From contig CAWDDB010000002.1 of the NCBI GenBank assembly GCA_963800975.1, positions 1 to 64,000 of the forward strand: a stretch of DNA of 64,000 nt, read 5' to 3'. Source of the DNA: JALYGY01 sp963800975. GTDB taxonomy: Bacteria; Actinomycetota; Rubrobacteria; Rubrobacterales; Rubrobacteraceae. The notes under the pieces are model-generated. The model was not told the DNA's origin. It saw only the letters and a list, made by a program, of their open reading frames with translations, and ran no database searches. This document shows, in pieces, positions 9,569-19,257 of the stretch; within the stretch, counting starts at the first letter, position 1, and every line of letters starts with the position of its first letter. A program made the translations under genes and the position numbers.

Positions 9569-10552
9569 TTACCGGGCGGGCTGCGCGACGCCGCCGGTCT
9601 CCATGGAACGCAGGATGTTTATCCGCTCCTCTATCGGCGGGTGGGTGGAGAAGAGGCCCTTGGCGCGCTTCTCGAAACCCTTTACGGGGTTGACGATGTA
9701 GAGGTGGGCCGTGGCGCGGTTGGCCGCCTCGAGGACCTCCCTGTCGCCACTGATCTTCTGCAGGGCATCCGCCAGTCCCTTCGGGTTGCGGGTGAGCTGG
9801 ACTGCGGTGGCGTCGGCGAGGTACTCGCGCTTGCGCGAGATGGAGAGCTGGAGCAGGCGGGCGAAGAGCGGGGCCAGGATGGCGAGCACGATGGCCACGA
9901 CCATCATGATCAGCTGCACGTAACCGCCGCCCTCTCCGCGTCCTCCTCCCCCACCACGGCCGCCGCCTCCGAAGCCACCGCCGAACCACAGGCCGCGCAG
10001 GAAGAAGTCGGAGATCAGGACCGTCGTGCCGACCAGGATGCCGACGAGCATCGAGTAACGGATGTCGAAGTTGCCGACGTGGGACATCTCGTGCGCTATC
10101 ACGCCCTGCAGCTCGTCGCGGTCCAGCTTATTCAACAGGCCCGAGGTCACGGCGACGGTGGCGTGTTCGGGGTCCCGGCCCGTGGCGAAGGCGTTGGGGG
10201 CGCTGTCCTGGATTATGTAGACCTTGGGCATCGGGAGGCCGGCGGCTATGGACATCTCCTCGACCACGTTGAAGAGGACGGGGGCGTCTTTGTGTGTGAT
10301 CTCCTTCGCCTGCGAGGCCGCGAGGACCAACCTGTCGCCGCCGTAGTAGGTGGCGAGGCCTGAGATTACGCCGACGACGAAAGCCAGGGCGAGGCCGAAA
10401 AGGGCTCCCGTGGGGTCCCCGATCCAGGCGTACCCGATCACGTACCCGAAGACGGCAACGAACCCGATAAACACCGCGATGAGGAACAGGCTGTGGCGCC
10501 GGTTCAGGGCAATGCGCTCGCGGAAGGTACCCTCGTAGGGGTTTTCGGTCAT
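9569..10552 (-). CDS. htpX: Membrane zinc metalloprotease HtpX
   Basis: This 327-residue M48B peptidase helps clear misfolded membrane proteins. Two N-terminal membrane helices (about 20-42 and 48-68) come before the zinc site HEMSH (154-158), with two further helices after it. The third zinc ligand lies in the EYLADATAV motif. A Gly-rich run (about 187-210) between membrane segments is an unusual low-complexity insert. It sits four bases after lemA, the common lemA-htpX pairing, so both are probably one transcript. Confidence 0.93.
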   Translation of the reverse strand: MTENPYEGTFRERIALNRRHSLFLIAVFIGFVAVFGYVIGYAWIGDPTGALFGLALAFVVGVISGLATYYGGDRLVLAASQAKEITHKDAPVLFNVVEEMSIAAGLPMPKVYIIQDSAPNAFATGRDPEHATVAVTSGLLNKLDRDELQGVIAHEMSHVGNFDIRYSMLVGILVGTTVLISDFFLRGLWFGGGFGGGGRGGGGGRGEGGGYVQLIMMVVAIVLAILAPLFARLLQLSISRKREYLADATAVQLTRNPKGLADALQKISGDREVLEAANRATAHLYIVNPVKGFEKRAKGLFSTHPPIEERINILRSMETGGVAQPAR

Positions 10553-10556
10553 CGCC

Positions 10557-11117
10557 TCAGTCGTAGGAGACCGTCACGGACTCCCGCTCGGGGCCAACGG
10601 CCTCGAAGTACTCCCGCTCGGTGAAGCCCATCATGCTGGCGAAGAGCACCGCGGGGAAGCTCTGTATCTTGGTGTTGTAGTCGCTCACCGAGTCGTTGTA
10701 GTGCTGCCTGGCGAAGGAGATCTTGTTCTCCGTCGAGGACAGCTCCTCCTGGAAGTCCAGCAAGACCGTGTTGGACCTGAGCTCTGGGTAGTTCTCCGCC
10801 ACGGCAAACAGGTTCCCGATAGCACCCGAGAGCCGCGCCTCGGACTGCGCCTGCTCGCCAACGCTCTGCGGCTGCATTGCCTGCGAGCGGGCCTGCGTGA
10901 TCTGGGTGAGCACGTCCTGCTCCTGGCGGAAGTACTTCTTCACGCCCTCGAGGAGGTTGGGGATCAGGTCGTAGCGGCGCTTGAGCTGCACGTCTATCTG
11001 CCTGTACGCCTCCTCCGTCTCGTTGCGCCGCCGCACCAGCCCGTTGTACGTCGAAACCGCAAAGATCACGAGCACCACTAGCACGACTACGATGATTATC
11101 AGCAAGATCAAGCTCAT
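10557..11117 (-). CDS. lemA: LemA family membrane protein
   Basis: This 186-residue protein has one N-terminal membrane helix (about 3-25), then the LemA helical bundle. Landmarks are YNGLVRRRNETEEAY, a QIDVQLKRRYDLIPNLLEGVK-type signature and a C-terminal PAVLFASMMGF segment. GGAGG precedes ATG 11117 by 6 bases. LemA proteins are membrane-anchored with the bundle on one face; their exact role is unsettled, but they accompany HtpX in envelope stress response. Confidence 0.92.
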   Translation of the reverse strand: MSLILLIIIVVVLVVLVIFAVSTYNGLVRRRNETEEAYRQIDVQLKRRYDLIPNLLEGVKKYFRQEQDVLTQITQARSQAMQPQSVGEQAQSEARLSGAIGNLFAVAENYPELRSNTVLLDFQEELSSTENKISFARQHYNDSVSDYNTKIQSFPAVLFASMMGFTEREYFEAVGPERESVTVSYD

Positions 11118-11151
11118 CCAGAACCTCCGGGGTTAAGGATTCATCCCCGTT

Positions 11152-11157
11152 ATTATA
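11152..11157 (-). promoter_or_regulatory. Candidate -10 box for lemA-htpX
   Basis: TATAAT reads on the minus strand 35 bases before lemA. No clear -35 is recognised upstream, so the assignment rests on the hexamer and its position only. Confidence 0.4.
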
Positions 11158-11193
11158 TCCGCACCACGCAAACCCGTATTAAGGACGGAAGCC

Positions 11194-12072
11194 CTGCCCG
11201 AGTACGACCCCCTGGCCGAACTCTACGACCTCGAGTACGTCCACGACTACGACATCCCGTTCTGGCTCTCCGTGGCCGGGCGCGAGGGGGACCCCGTCGT
11301 CGAGTGGGGAGCAGGCACAGGACGTCTCGCCGTCCCGCTCTCCAGGGAAGGCTTCGACGTCACGGGCGTCGAACTGTCCGGACCGATGGTCGAAAGGGGC
11401 CGGGAGAAGGCTGGATCCACGACCTGGATCCAGGGCGACATGCGCAGCGCGAAGCTGGGACGCAGGTACGGCCTGGCCGTCTGCGCCTTCAACTCTTTCC
11501 TTTGCCTGCTGAGCCCGGACGACGCCCTGGCATTCCTGCGCAACGCCAGGGAGCACCTGAGGCCCGGCGGGCTGCTCGGCATCGAGGTCTCCGCCTTCTC
11601 GCCCGAGGAGCTCGTGGACCCCCCGGGCGGTCCGAGGCTGCAGCACGATTTCTCGCGGCAGCTACCCGACGGAAGGCTCGACCGGTTCTCGATCTCGCGC
11701 TACGACGCCGCTTCGCAGCTACTCTCGATGCGCCTGTTCTACGAGGTGTACGGCGCCTCGGGCGAGCTGGAGGAGAGGCGGGCGCACGACCTGACGATCA
11801 GGGTGACGGGCCGCGACGAGTTAACGCTGATGCTCGGGCTGGCGGGGTTCGAGGTCGAGGCGGTGTACGGCGGGTTCGAGGGAGAGCCGTTCGCCGCGGA
11901 TAGCGACCACCTGACCTGCTGGCGCGTCGCGGTTAGGGTTCTTCTAGAGGCCCGAAGTCTCTGGCATCGGCGGTGTCGTAGATCTCCACGCTCTCCCAGC
12001 CTGAGCAGGCGATTGCCGAGACGGGGGAAGTCCGCGACCTCCACCTCGTGGCTCTCGCCGCCGAGCAGGTAG
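11194..12072 (+). CDS. Class I SAM-dependent methyltransferase
   Basis: The SAM-binding motif EWGAGTGRL and the following acidic strand end (VELS) define a class I methyltransferase; later YGLAVCAFNSFLCL and LRPGGLLGIEVSAF complete the core. Homology appears to begin at EYDPLAELYD, but no ATG or GTG precedes it in frame. CTG 11194, with AAGG ahead of it, is the only candidate before GTG 11272. The frame runs to 12072 over the opposite cupin gene. The natural end is probably near 11936, where a TAG lies in another frame, so a small indel near the 3' end is likely. The substrate is unknown. Confidence 0.7.
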   Translation: MPEYDPLAELYDLEYVHDYDIPFWLSVAGREGDPVVEWGAGTGRLAVPLSREGFDVTGVELSGPMVERGREKAGSTTWIQGDMRSAKLGRRYGLAVCAFNSFLCLLSPDDALAFLRNAREHLRPGGLLGIEVSAFSPEELVDPPGGPRLQHDFSRQLPDGRLDRFSISRYDAASQLLSMRLFYEVYGASGELEERRAHDLTIRVTGRDELTLMLGLAGFEVEAVYGGFEGEPFAADSDHLTCWRVAVRVLLEARSLWHRRCRRSPRSPSLSRRLPRRGKSATSTSWLSPPSR

Positions 12073-12413
12073 ACGAGGTCTCCGTCGTAGGGGTTGCGCA
12101 GGTGGTGGGCCACCCCCGGGGTCGGGAAGCCCATGAAGTCTCCCGCTGCCACCTCGAATTCTTCGCCGTCAATCTCGGCGACGCCGCGCCCCGAGAGGAT
12201 GTAGATCCACTCCTCCTCCCTGTAGTGGGAGTGGTAGATAAAGGACTCCTTACCGGCCGGGATCCTCGCCAGGTTAACCCCCACGCGGGACAGCCCCACA
12301 AGCGCCCCCAGACGGGTGCCGATGATCTCCGAGTTCGGGTTCCACGGGTGGGAGATCCCGGACGCCTTCTCGGCTATCTCATCCGCCCTGACAAGGAACC
12401 TTCGCTGTGCCAT
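11933..12413 (-). CDS. Cupin-domain protein (one frameshift near the C-terminus)
   Basis: ATG 12413 has GGAGGG upstream. A single cupin barrel carries YHSHYREEEWIYILSGRG and GDFMGFPTPGVAHHL, containing the usual His/Glu metal ligands. Near 11995-12005 the frame changes, after which the C-terminus reads SVEIYDTADARDFGPLEEP before TAA 11933. It is transcribed toward the methyltransferase, so the two genes converge. No specific reaction can be named. Confidence 0.75.
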
Positions 12414-12604
12414 CTCGCACCCTCCTGCTCGTGGACCGGACCCGACAGGGAAAGTTTACTGCGCTCGACGTCCGAGGCCGCGCGACTCCGGTCGCCGGTG
12501 TAATGGACCGGTGCTCCGTTGTGACCCGCTTTGGCGCCTTCGAGCCGGACCGCCTGGTTCCGGCGCGTGTTTCCGAGAGGCTCGTACGGGTATTGAGATA
12601 GGCT

Positions 12605-14294
12605 ATGGCGAACTACAGCGTGCGGACCATAGATCGGCGTGGCTTCCTCAAGCTGGGCGGGGCGTCGCTCGCCGGCGCGGCCCTGCTCGGGGTCTCGGGC
12701 TGCGGTGGCGGGGGGACCATAGGCAGCGGGACGGGCGGGGGCGGCAACGTCTTCACCTTCGGCCGGGGCGCTGACTCGGTCACGCTCGACCCCATACATT
12801 CCACCGACAGCGAATCGTCGAAGGTGTGCATCCAGATCTTCGACACCCTCGTGGGCTTCGAGCCTGGCAGCGTCGATGTTGTTCCCATGCTCGCCACCAA
12901 TGTTCCCGAGGCCGAGAACGACGGGCTCGTGTACACCTTCGAGCTGAGGGAAGGCGTCAAATTCCACGACGGCGCACCCTTCGATGCCGAAGCCGTGGTC
13001 TTCAACTTCGACCGCTGGCGCGACACCAAGAACCCCTACCACAAGGGCGGCGGGGCGCAGGGCGCCAACTTCTCGCGCTACGGGGTGGAGTTCGGCGGCT
13101 TCGACGACGACTCGAACATCGAGAGCGTCGAGGCGCTGGACGACTACACCGTGCGCTTAACCCTCAAGCAGCCCCAGGGCGCGTTCCTGAACGATATCGC
13201 TATCTACACGTTCGGTATGGCGTCGCCGAAGGCCATAGAGGAGAACGTAGAGGGCTTCTGGCAGAAGCCGGTTGGGACGGGGCCTTTCAAGTTCGCCTCG
13301 TGGGAGCAGGGCTCCGAGGTCAGGCTCGAGGCCAACGAGGACTGGTGGGGCAGGGACCTGCCCGAGGAGCGAGGGCGGCGGGGGCCCGAACGTGGACGCC
13401 CTGATCTTCCAGTCCATAAAGGACAACACTTCGAGGGTCGCGGCGCTCTCGGGCGGGGAGCTCTCCGCCGCAGACGGCCTCACCCCGGACGATATCCCGA
13501 CCGTCGAGCAGGGCCAGGATCTCCGGGTGGAGTTCCAGCCGCCCCTGAACGTCGGGTACGTCGCGATGAACGTCCAGAAGGAGCCCTTCGGCGACGTGCG
13601 CGTGAGGAGGGCCGTGGCGCTGGCCACGAACATGTCGGGGATCGTGGAGGGTTTCTACGGCGACACCGCGGAGGTCGCCTCCAACCCGATGCCGCCCATC
13701 GTCCCGTACTTCAACGAGAGCGTCGAGCCCTACGCGTACGACCCGGACGAGGCCAGGCGGCTGCTCGAACAGGCCGGCCTCGGCGACGGCTTCGAGACCA
13801 CCCTCTGGTACATGCCGATTCCCAGGCCCTACATGCCGGACGCCAAGGGCGTCGCCCAGGCCATGCAGCAGGACCTCAAGGAGGTCGGCATAGAGGTCGA
13901 GCTGACGACCCGCGAGTGGGGTACCTACATCGAGGAGACGGGATCCGGGGCGCACGACATGTGCATCCTCGGCTGGAGCGGCTCGAACGCCGACCCCGAC
14001 ACTTTCCTCAACATACTCCTGAACAGCGCCTACGCCACCAAGGAAGACGCCCTCAACGTCTCCTACTACAAGAACAAGGAGCTGGACGACCTCCTGAACA
14101 GCGCCCTGCGCTCAGCGGACGACGCGGAGCGGCGCGACCTGTACTACAGGGCGCAGGAGATCATCCACGAGAACGTCCCGATGGTGCCGGTGGCCTACGC
14201 TGAGCCTCCCCTCGGTTTCCAGGGAGTGGTCGAGAACTACACCCCGAGCCCGACGGGCGATAGGTTTAACGCCATATCTATCTCCGGACAGTAG
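12605..14294 (+). CDS. ABC transporter binding protein, family 5 (peptide/nickel type), one frameshift
   Basis: The N-terminus has a Tat motif (DRRGFLKLG) and a lipobox-like GVSGC at about residue 33, so it is a Tat-exported lipoprotein. The family 5 signature region (YTFELREGVKFHDGAPFDAEAVVFNFDRW, abbreviated) is clear. Around 13365-13380 a G-rich run contains an indel, and the second part (GGGGPNVDALIFQSIKD to FNAISISGQ) lies in another frame. The full length is about 562 residues. No permease or ATPase genes flank it, so it is an orphan receptor for an importer encoded elsewhere. Confidence 0.85.
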
Positions 14295-14332
14295 AAGAAT
14301 TTGGAATTGTGAATTTGGAATGTGGAATTGAG
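14287..14332. repeat. GAATT-rich intergenic repeat, copy 1
   Basis: The stretch repeats GGAATTGTGAAT and GGAATGTGGAATTG units, AT-rich in a GC-rich setting, right after the binding-protein stop. Related sequence recurs at 15006-15040 and 17090-17150. Confidence 0.5.
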
Positions 14333-14388
14333 GGGGGCGGGGGCCTATCGCCTAGTTGGGAGAACGGGCGGAGGACAGGGTCCGCGTC

Positions 14389-14988
14389 CTATGCTCTAGC
14401 GTCGATCCGATTTAGGAACGCTAGCACCCGCCCCCAGAGTTCCTCCGAGGACGCGAGATCGTACTCTGGCAGGTCAGGGTCCGTGAACAGGTGGGCCGAG
14501 CCAGGGTACGAGTACTCTTCGAAGGTCGCCCCTGCTCTCCTGACGGCCTCGTCGAGGGCGGCCACCTCCTCCGCCTCTACCCAGGGGTCCGCCTCGGCGT
14601 AGTGCACCTGAGCAGGCATCCCCTCGGGCCAGCGCTCCACGCCAAACCCACTAAACTCTTCCACGGGAACGGCGCTATGCATAAACACAGCCCCCCGAGC
14701 GCCGGGCCTACCCGCAGCCAACAACTCGGCGGGCACGACCCCCAGAGAGAACCCGGCGAAAACAAGCCCCTCAGGCAGCTCGGCCACAGCCTCCCGCGCC
14801 CTACGCACGATCTCCTCGTAACCGACCTCGTCGCGCTTGCGCAGCCCCTCGTCGAGATCGTCGAACACCTCGCCGTCATAGTAGTCGGGCGTGTGGACCG
14901 TATGCCCGGCCGCACGCAGCCTGTCCGCCGCGGCCATCACCCCGGGCCGCAACCCGAGAGCGGAATGAAACAGAACCACCTCAGCCAC
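14389..14988 (-). CDS. Alpha/beta hydrolase of the dienelactone-hydrolase-like group
   Basis: About 199 residues from GTG 14988, which has GGGAGGGG just upstream. The fold signature is the nucleophile elbow AGFSLGV (serine, not the cysteine of true dienelactone hydrolase), the acid region YAEADPWV and the His of GSAHLF. The protein opens with VVLFHSALGLRPGV, the oxyanion-hole strand. It is probably a small cytosolic esterase. It follows the M20 gene in the same direction with a GAATTC palindrome between them. Confidence 0.8.
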   Translation of the reverse strand: MAEVVLFHSALGLRPGVMAAADRLRAAGHTVHTPDYYDGEVFDDLDEGLRKRDEVGYEEIVRRAREAVAELPEGLVFAGFSLGVVPAELLAAGRPGARGAVFMHSAVPVEEFSGFGVERWPEGMPAQVHYAEADPWVEAEEVAALDEAVRRAGATFEEYSYPGSAHLFTDPDLPEYDLASSEELWGRVLAFLNRIDARA

Positions 14989-15005
14989 CGAAACCCCTCC
15001 CACCT

Positions 15006-15040
15006 TCAATTCAGAATTCCGAATTCTGAATTCAGAATTC
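15006..15040. repeat. GAATTC palindromic repeat, copy 2
   Basis: 15021-15040 is a perfect 20-base palindrome (GAATTCTGAA and its complement), preceded by two more GAATT units. It abuts the M20 stop codon and could fold into a weak hairpin at that transcript's end. Confidence 0.6.
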
Positions 15041-16233
15041 TACTCTGGTGTGTCTGGCCCGGAGGTACGAAACTCCTCCCAGGCCCTCTCCATAAACGCC
15101 GGGTCCAACAGGAGGTCGGCTCCGGTCATCGCCAGGGCCCCGGCCATGTGGAGCATCGCCTCCTGGCCGCGCGGGGAGGAGGCGGCCTCCCTGAACTCTT
15201 CAGAGTGTCCCGAGACGCCATGGGGGGCTATCTTTATGTAGGGATGGATCGTCGGCAGGACCAGGCTGACGTTGCCTATGTCGGACGAACCGATGCCGCC
15301 CTTGAGGATGGGCTCCTCGACCTCCTCGCCGGCCTCCGTGAGGTAGCTAGCGACCCTGGTCGCGATCGTGCGGTTGTTCTTCCGCTCGGTGTAGAGCGGG
15401 CCCTCGTTCTCGACCTCGACCCTGGTGCCTGTGGCCCTCGCGGCGCCTTCGGCGCAGGCCTTGACGCGCTCCACCAGCTCCAGGGTCTTCTGCGTGGTCA
15501 GGTCCCGCACCAGGTAGGACGCTTCCGTGTAGTCCGGGACGACGTTAGGGGCGGCGCCGCCGTTGGTTATGACGCCGTGCAGCCTGGCGGACTCGGGGGT
15601 GTGCTGCCTGAGGGCGTCGAGCGCGACGAAGAACTGGATCATGGCCGCGAGCGCGTTCCTGCCACCCTGCGGGTGGCCCGCGGCGTGCGCCGCCTTGCCG
15701 AAGAACGCGACCTTGAGGTGGGCGATGGCTGTCGCGTGGCGCCAGGGCCAGGTGCGGACCCCCGGATGGAACATGAGCGCGGCGTCCACGCCATCGAAGA
15801 CCCCGGCCTCGAGCTCGTAGACCTTGCCCCCCGCGCCCTCCTCGCCAGGCGTTCCTATCGCCAGTATCGTACCGTCCGGGTCGGGCAACGCGCGATGCAA
15901 GGCAGTGGCCGCCGCGAGCCCTCCCGAGGCGATGAGGTTGTGGCCGCAAGCGTGGCCTATCTTCGGCAGCGCGTCGTACTCCATGAGGAAGGCGATCCTG
16001 GGCCGCCCGCCCTTGCCCGCCTTGCCGACGAACGCCGTGGGCATACCCGCGATCGACTCCTCGACCTCGAACCCCTCGTCCCTCAGCCACCCCGCGAGTC
16101 GCGAGCTGGCGTAGCGCTCCTCGAAGGCGGTCTCCGGATTGGCGTGCAGGTCGAGGCTGAGCGCGACGATATCCTCCTCGATCTCCGCCATGGCCTCGCG
16201 AACCCCGCCATGCACGCTCTCCCTGCTCAACAA
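15040..16233 (-). CDS. M20-family amidohydrolase
   Basis: About 397 residues from TTG 16233 (GAGGAG upstream; later GTG/ATG starts are possible). Metal-binding motifs are EYDALPKIGHACGHN, TPGEEGAGGK and MFHPG. A dimerisation insert starts near AAHAAGHPQGGRNALAAM, as in aminoacylase / p-aminobenzoyl-glutamate hydrolase relatives. It would hydrolyse an N-acyl amino acid or amide in the cytosol. No catalytic residue seems missing. Substrate cannot be assigned. Confidence 0.88.
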   Translation of the reverse strand: MLSRESVHGGVREAMAEIEEDIVALSLDLHANPETAFEERYASSRLAGWLRDEGFEVEESIAGMPTAFVGKAGKGGRPRIAFLMEYDALPKIGHACGHNLIASGGLAAATALHRALPDPDGTILAIGTPGEEGAGGKVYELEAGVFDGVDAALMFHPGVRTWPWRHATAIAHLKVAFFGKAAHAAGHPQGGRNALAAMIQFFVALDALRQHTPESARLHGVITNGGAAPNVVPDYTEASYLVRDLTTQKTLELVERVKACAEGAARATGTRVEVENEGPLYTERKNNRTIATRVASYLTEAGEEVEEPILKGGIGSSDIGNVSLVLPTIHPYIKIAPHGVSGHSEEFREAASSPRGQEAMLHMAGALAMTGADLLLDPAFMERAWEEFRTSGPDTPE

Positions 16234-16333
16234 ACCGCACCACTCCTCAATACAGGTAGCCCCGTCCTCGAGCTCAAGAACAACTCACCACGGTAGCGAA
16301 CCCGACGCCCGAAACCTGTAACCGGATACCCAT

Positions 16334-17071
16334 CTAATCCAGATCCTGCGGTCGCAGGGGCTTGAGCCTCGGCACGAAGCGGGGGACGAGCCCGCAGTAG
16401 CGCCGGTACGGCTCCCCGAACCGGCCGCGCAGCTCGCGCTCTTCGAGCGGGAGCTGCAACGCGAGCTGCGCCAGGTACAGCGCGGCGAGCAGGATCAGGC
16501 CCCAGCTGCGGGTAAGGAGACCCGCGCTCAGGATCAGGGAGAAGTCCGTAACGTAGAGCGGATTCCTCACGTACCGGTAAGGCCCCTCGACCACGAGCCG
16601 CTGGGGCACCCGATTCTCCTCTGCCCCGGCCCCCGGCGGGAAGAGGGCGCCCGCGAAGAGCAGCCGCGCCCAGCCCATCTTCGCCACGGCCCACGTCCCC
16701 ACCCCGACCGACACTACCAGGGCGACCCCGCCGAGAACCTGCAGCGACAGTGCACCATCCCACCTCCAGCCGAGCCACCACGGGGCGAGAAGCACCAGGA
16801 CGAGCGTCGTGCCTCCCCACAGCCCGACCACCTCTACCAGATACCAGGCCCCGAGCCCACGGCTCCCGAGCCACCTCCGCCAGAAAGCGAGCATCGGGTA
16901 CGTCAGGAGGTCGATAACGATCATGCCCCCATAGAACGCCGCCACGTAGAGCGGCGTAAGCACCCACCGCCCCAACAACGCATCCGCAACCCCGCACACG
17001 ACGAACGAAGCCACCCACGCCACCGCCGGAACCACATGCCGTTCGCCCCGCGCCGAAGCCCTTACGTCCAC
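16334..17071 (-). CDS. Membrane methyltransferase, isoprenylcysteine/phospholipid type
   Basis: The 245-residue protein has six or so hydrophobic stretches. Near the C-terminus is the PEMT/ICMT SAM-binding motif (VVEGPYRYVRNPLYVTD, then EERELRGRFGEPYRRY). The family methylates lipids or small isoprenoid thiols at the membrane. The start is GTG 17071. It stands alone between the M20 gene and the urease locus. Confidence 0.82.
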   Translation of the reverse strand: MDVRASARGERHVVPAVAWVASFVVCGVADALLGRWVLTPLYVAAFYGGMIVIDLLTYPMLAFWRRWLGSRGLGAWYLVEVVGLWGGTTLVLVLLAPWWLGWRWDGALSLQVLGGVALVVSVGVGTWAVAKMGWARLLFAGALFPPGAGAEENRVPQRLVVEGPYRYVRNPLYVTDFSLILSAGLLTRSWGLILLAALYLAQLALQLPLEERELRGRFGEPYRRYCGLVPRFVPRLKPLRPQDLD

Positions 17072-17089
17072 CCTCGGACCTTAACACGG

Positions 17090-17150
17090 TTATGAATCTG
17101 GAATTATGAATGTGGAACTCTGAAATCTTCATTCGTCATTCCAAATTCTT
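17090..17150. repeat. GAATT-rich intergenic repeat, copy 3
   Basis: Units such as TGAATCTGGAATTATGAATG and CATTCCAAATTC occur between ureD and the membrane methyltransferase and overlap the last ureD codons. Composition and wording match copies 1 and 2. Confidence 0.45.
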
Positions 17151-17961
17151 TAGAACATTTCGCGTGCCGGGGTGGGCAGGTTCAGGTAGTGTCGGGCCAG
17201 GTTCCTGGGTCTGGTTTAACGAGCGGTAGAGCTCGTAGGCGTGGGTGGTCAGGATCTGATGGTGAGAGACGGGGGCGGGGCGCTGGCGGAGGAGGGTGCG
17301 GGGATGTGCGGAGAGGCTGTCGTGCAGGTGGTCTGCTAGCGGTCCTAGCTCTCTCGGCGCTGAGACGTAGGCTGTTGCCAGGTAGGAGTAGCCTTCGAAG
17401 TGTTCGGCGCCTCCGGCCAGGTCCAAGCCGTCTATGGCTTCGGGGAGAGCGTTGCGGAGGATCCTGGCGTGGACGCGCGGGTTGGTGAAGGCGAATCTCT
17501 CGCCTCGGCCGACGCGGCCGGCCGCGCAGGCGTCCAGGTTATTAGGGTGGCTGTGGGCGCGAGGTGGAAGGTTGTTAGTTGCCGGTACTGTGATTCGGAG
17601 TAGGGGATCAGGTGGTGCGGCAGGTATTCGAGGAAGGCGTCCTCTCGACTTCCAGGCGGGAGTGCTGTTCCCTCGCGCTTCCCGGTAGGCTTTGCTGGCG
17701 GCCTGGGTCAGGACGGTGGCGGATGAGCCGGGGGCGAGCGAGACCTCGAAGTCCAGCCGGTCGCCGCCGAGGACGCCGCCTGAGGGGTTGGTGATCTGGA
17801 CCTCCGGGATGCCGACCGTCGGGGTAGCGGGCACCGTGCCGAACGGCGACCTCGAGTATGCCGGCGAGCACCGTTCTTGCTCCGCGGGGCTCGAAGGAGA
17901 GCCGGAGCGAGCCGTGCTGGCCCGCCCTGCTAGTGCGGGTGGCAGTGTTCGTGGCTTCCAT
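17136..17961 (-). CDS. ureD: Urease accessory protein UreD (frameshifted)
   Basis: UreD/UreH forms the assembly platform with UreF and UreG on apo-urease. The piece from ATG 17961 (SLRLSFEPRGARTVLAG) and the next piece (VQITNPSGGVLGGDRLDFEVSLAPGS) are the hallmark N-terminus. The later piece (AFTNPRVHARILRNALPEAIDG) matches the UreD C-terminal half. At least four frame changes are needed, near 17850, 17680, 17600 and 17510. It is the last gene of the urease operon. Confidence 0.8.
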
Positions 17962-18015
17962 CGCCCCTGGCGGCTGAGGTGGCCGGCGTCCAGCTCCGGT
18001 ACTCGACTGCTTCCC

Positions 18016-18584
<569 letters not shown>

Positions 18585-18588
<4 letters not shown>

Positions 18589-19257
18589 GAGACGTAGAGC
18601 CTCGTGCGCTGGCGCTCGTGCATCATCGAGCGCGCGTCCACGGTCGGCGAAAAAGCATGCATCTCCTCGACCTCCAGGTCCTCGCTTGTCTGCGCTGCGT
18701 CGCTGTATCTCTCCCCCCAGCTCGTACAGGACCCGCTGCGCCTCCCCTCCTCCGAGAGGGACGAGCTTCTGCCCGGCCGCCACGAGGGAGGCGACGCTCG
18801 CGTAGAGATACGCGCGCAACGTCTCCCCCAACTCCAGCCCGAGCGCCGGGGCGACGACCCCGTAGGCGACCGCCAGGTTCCCGGGCGTATATCCGGAACG
18901 CACGGCGCCGGTGAACTCGTCGAGCAGCTCGCCCTCGACCCCGAGGGCCACGACGCTAACCAGGAACCTCTTGCCCGTCGAGGCGCTCGCGGAACGCAGC
19001 TCGCGCGATGGTCTGGTAGCCGCGAGCAGGCGATCGACGTGGAACAGGCGCTCGAGGGATGGATCCCCGTGGGCCGCCCTGAGGCCTACGCAGTCCGAGG
19101 TGGTCATCGCGCGGAGGTGGAGCCTCACGACGTGCGCGAGGTCGTCCGCGTTCTGGAGCTCGCCCGCGTCGGCGAAGGCCTCCAGGCCCATCGAGTGGGA
19201 GAAGGCGCCGTTCGGGAACGCCGAGTCGGAGATCTGGAGCAGTCGTAGCAGGGGCAT
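18585..19257 (-). CDS. ureF: Urease accessory protein UreF (one frameshift)
   Basis: ATG 19257 overlaps the ureC stop (TGATG). The UreF helical bundle begins LLRLLQISDSAFPNGAFSHSMGLE, the family hallmark, and continues through VAYGVVAPALGLELGETL. Near 18712 the frame slips. The true C-terminus reads RYSDAAQTSEDLEVEEMHAF then RTRLYVS, with TGA overlapping ureG. UreF controls UreG GTPase activity in the pre-activation complex. Confidence 0.87.

Noticed and set aside
16227..17132. 301-codon frame over the membrane methyltransferase
   Set aside because: Gly/Arg-rich shadow in another frame; the methyltransferase frame has clear PEMT/ICMT motifs.
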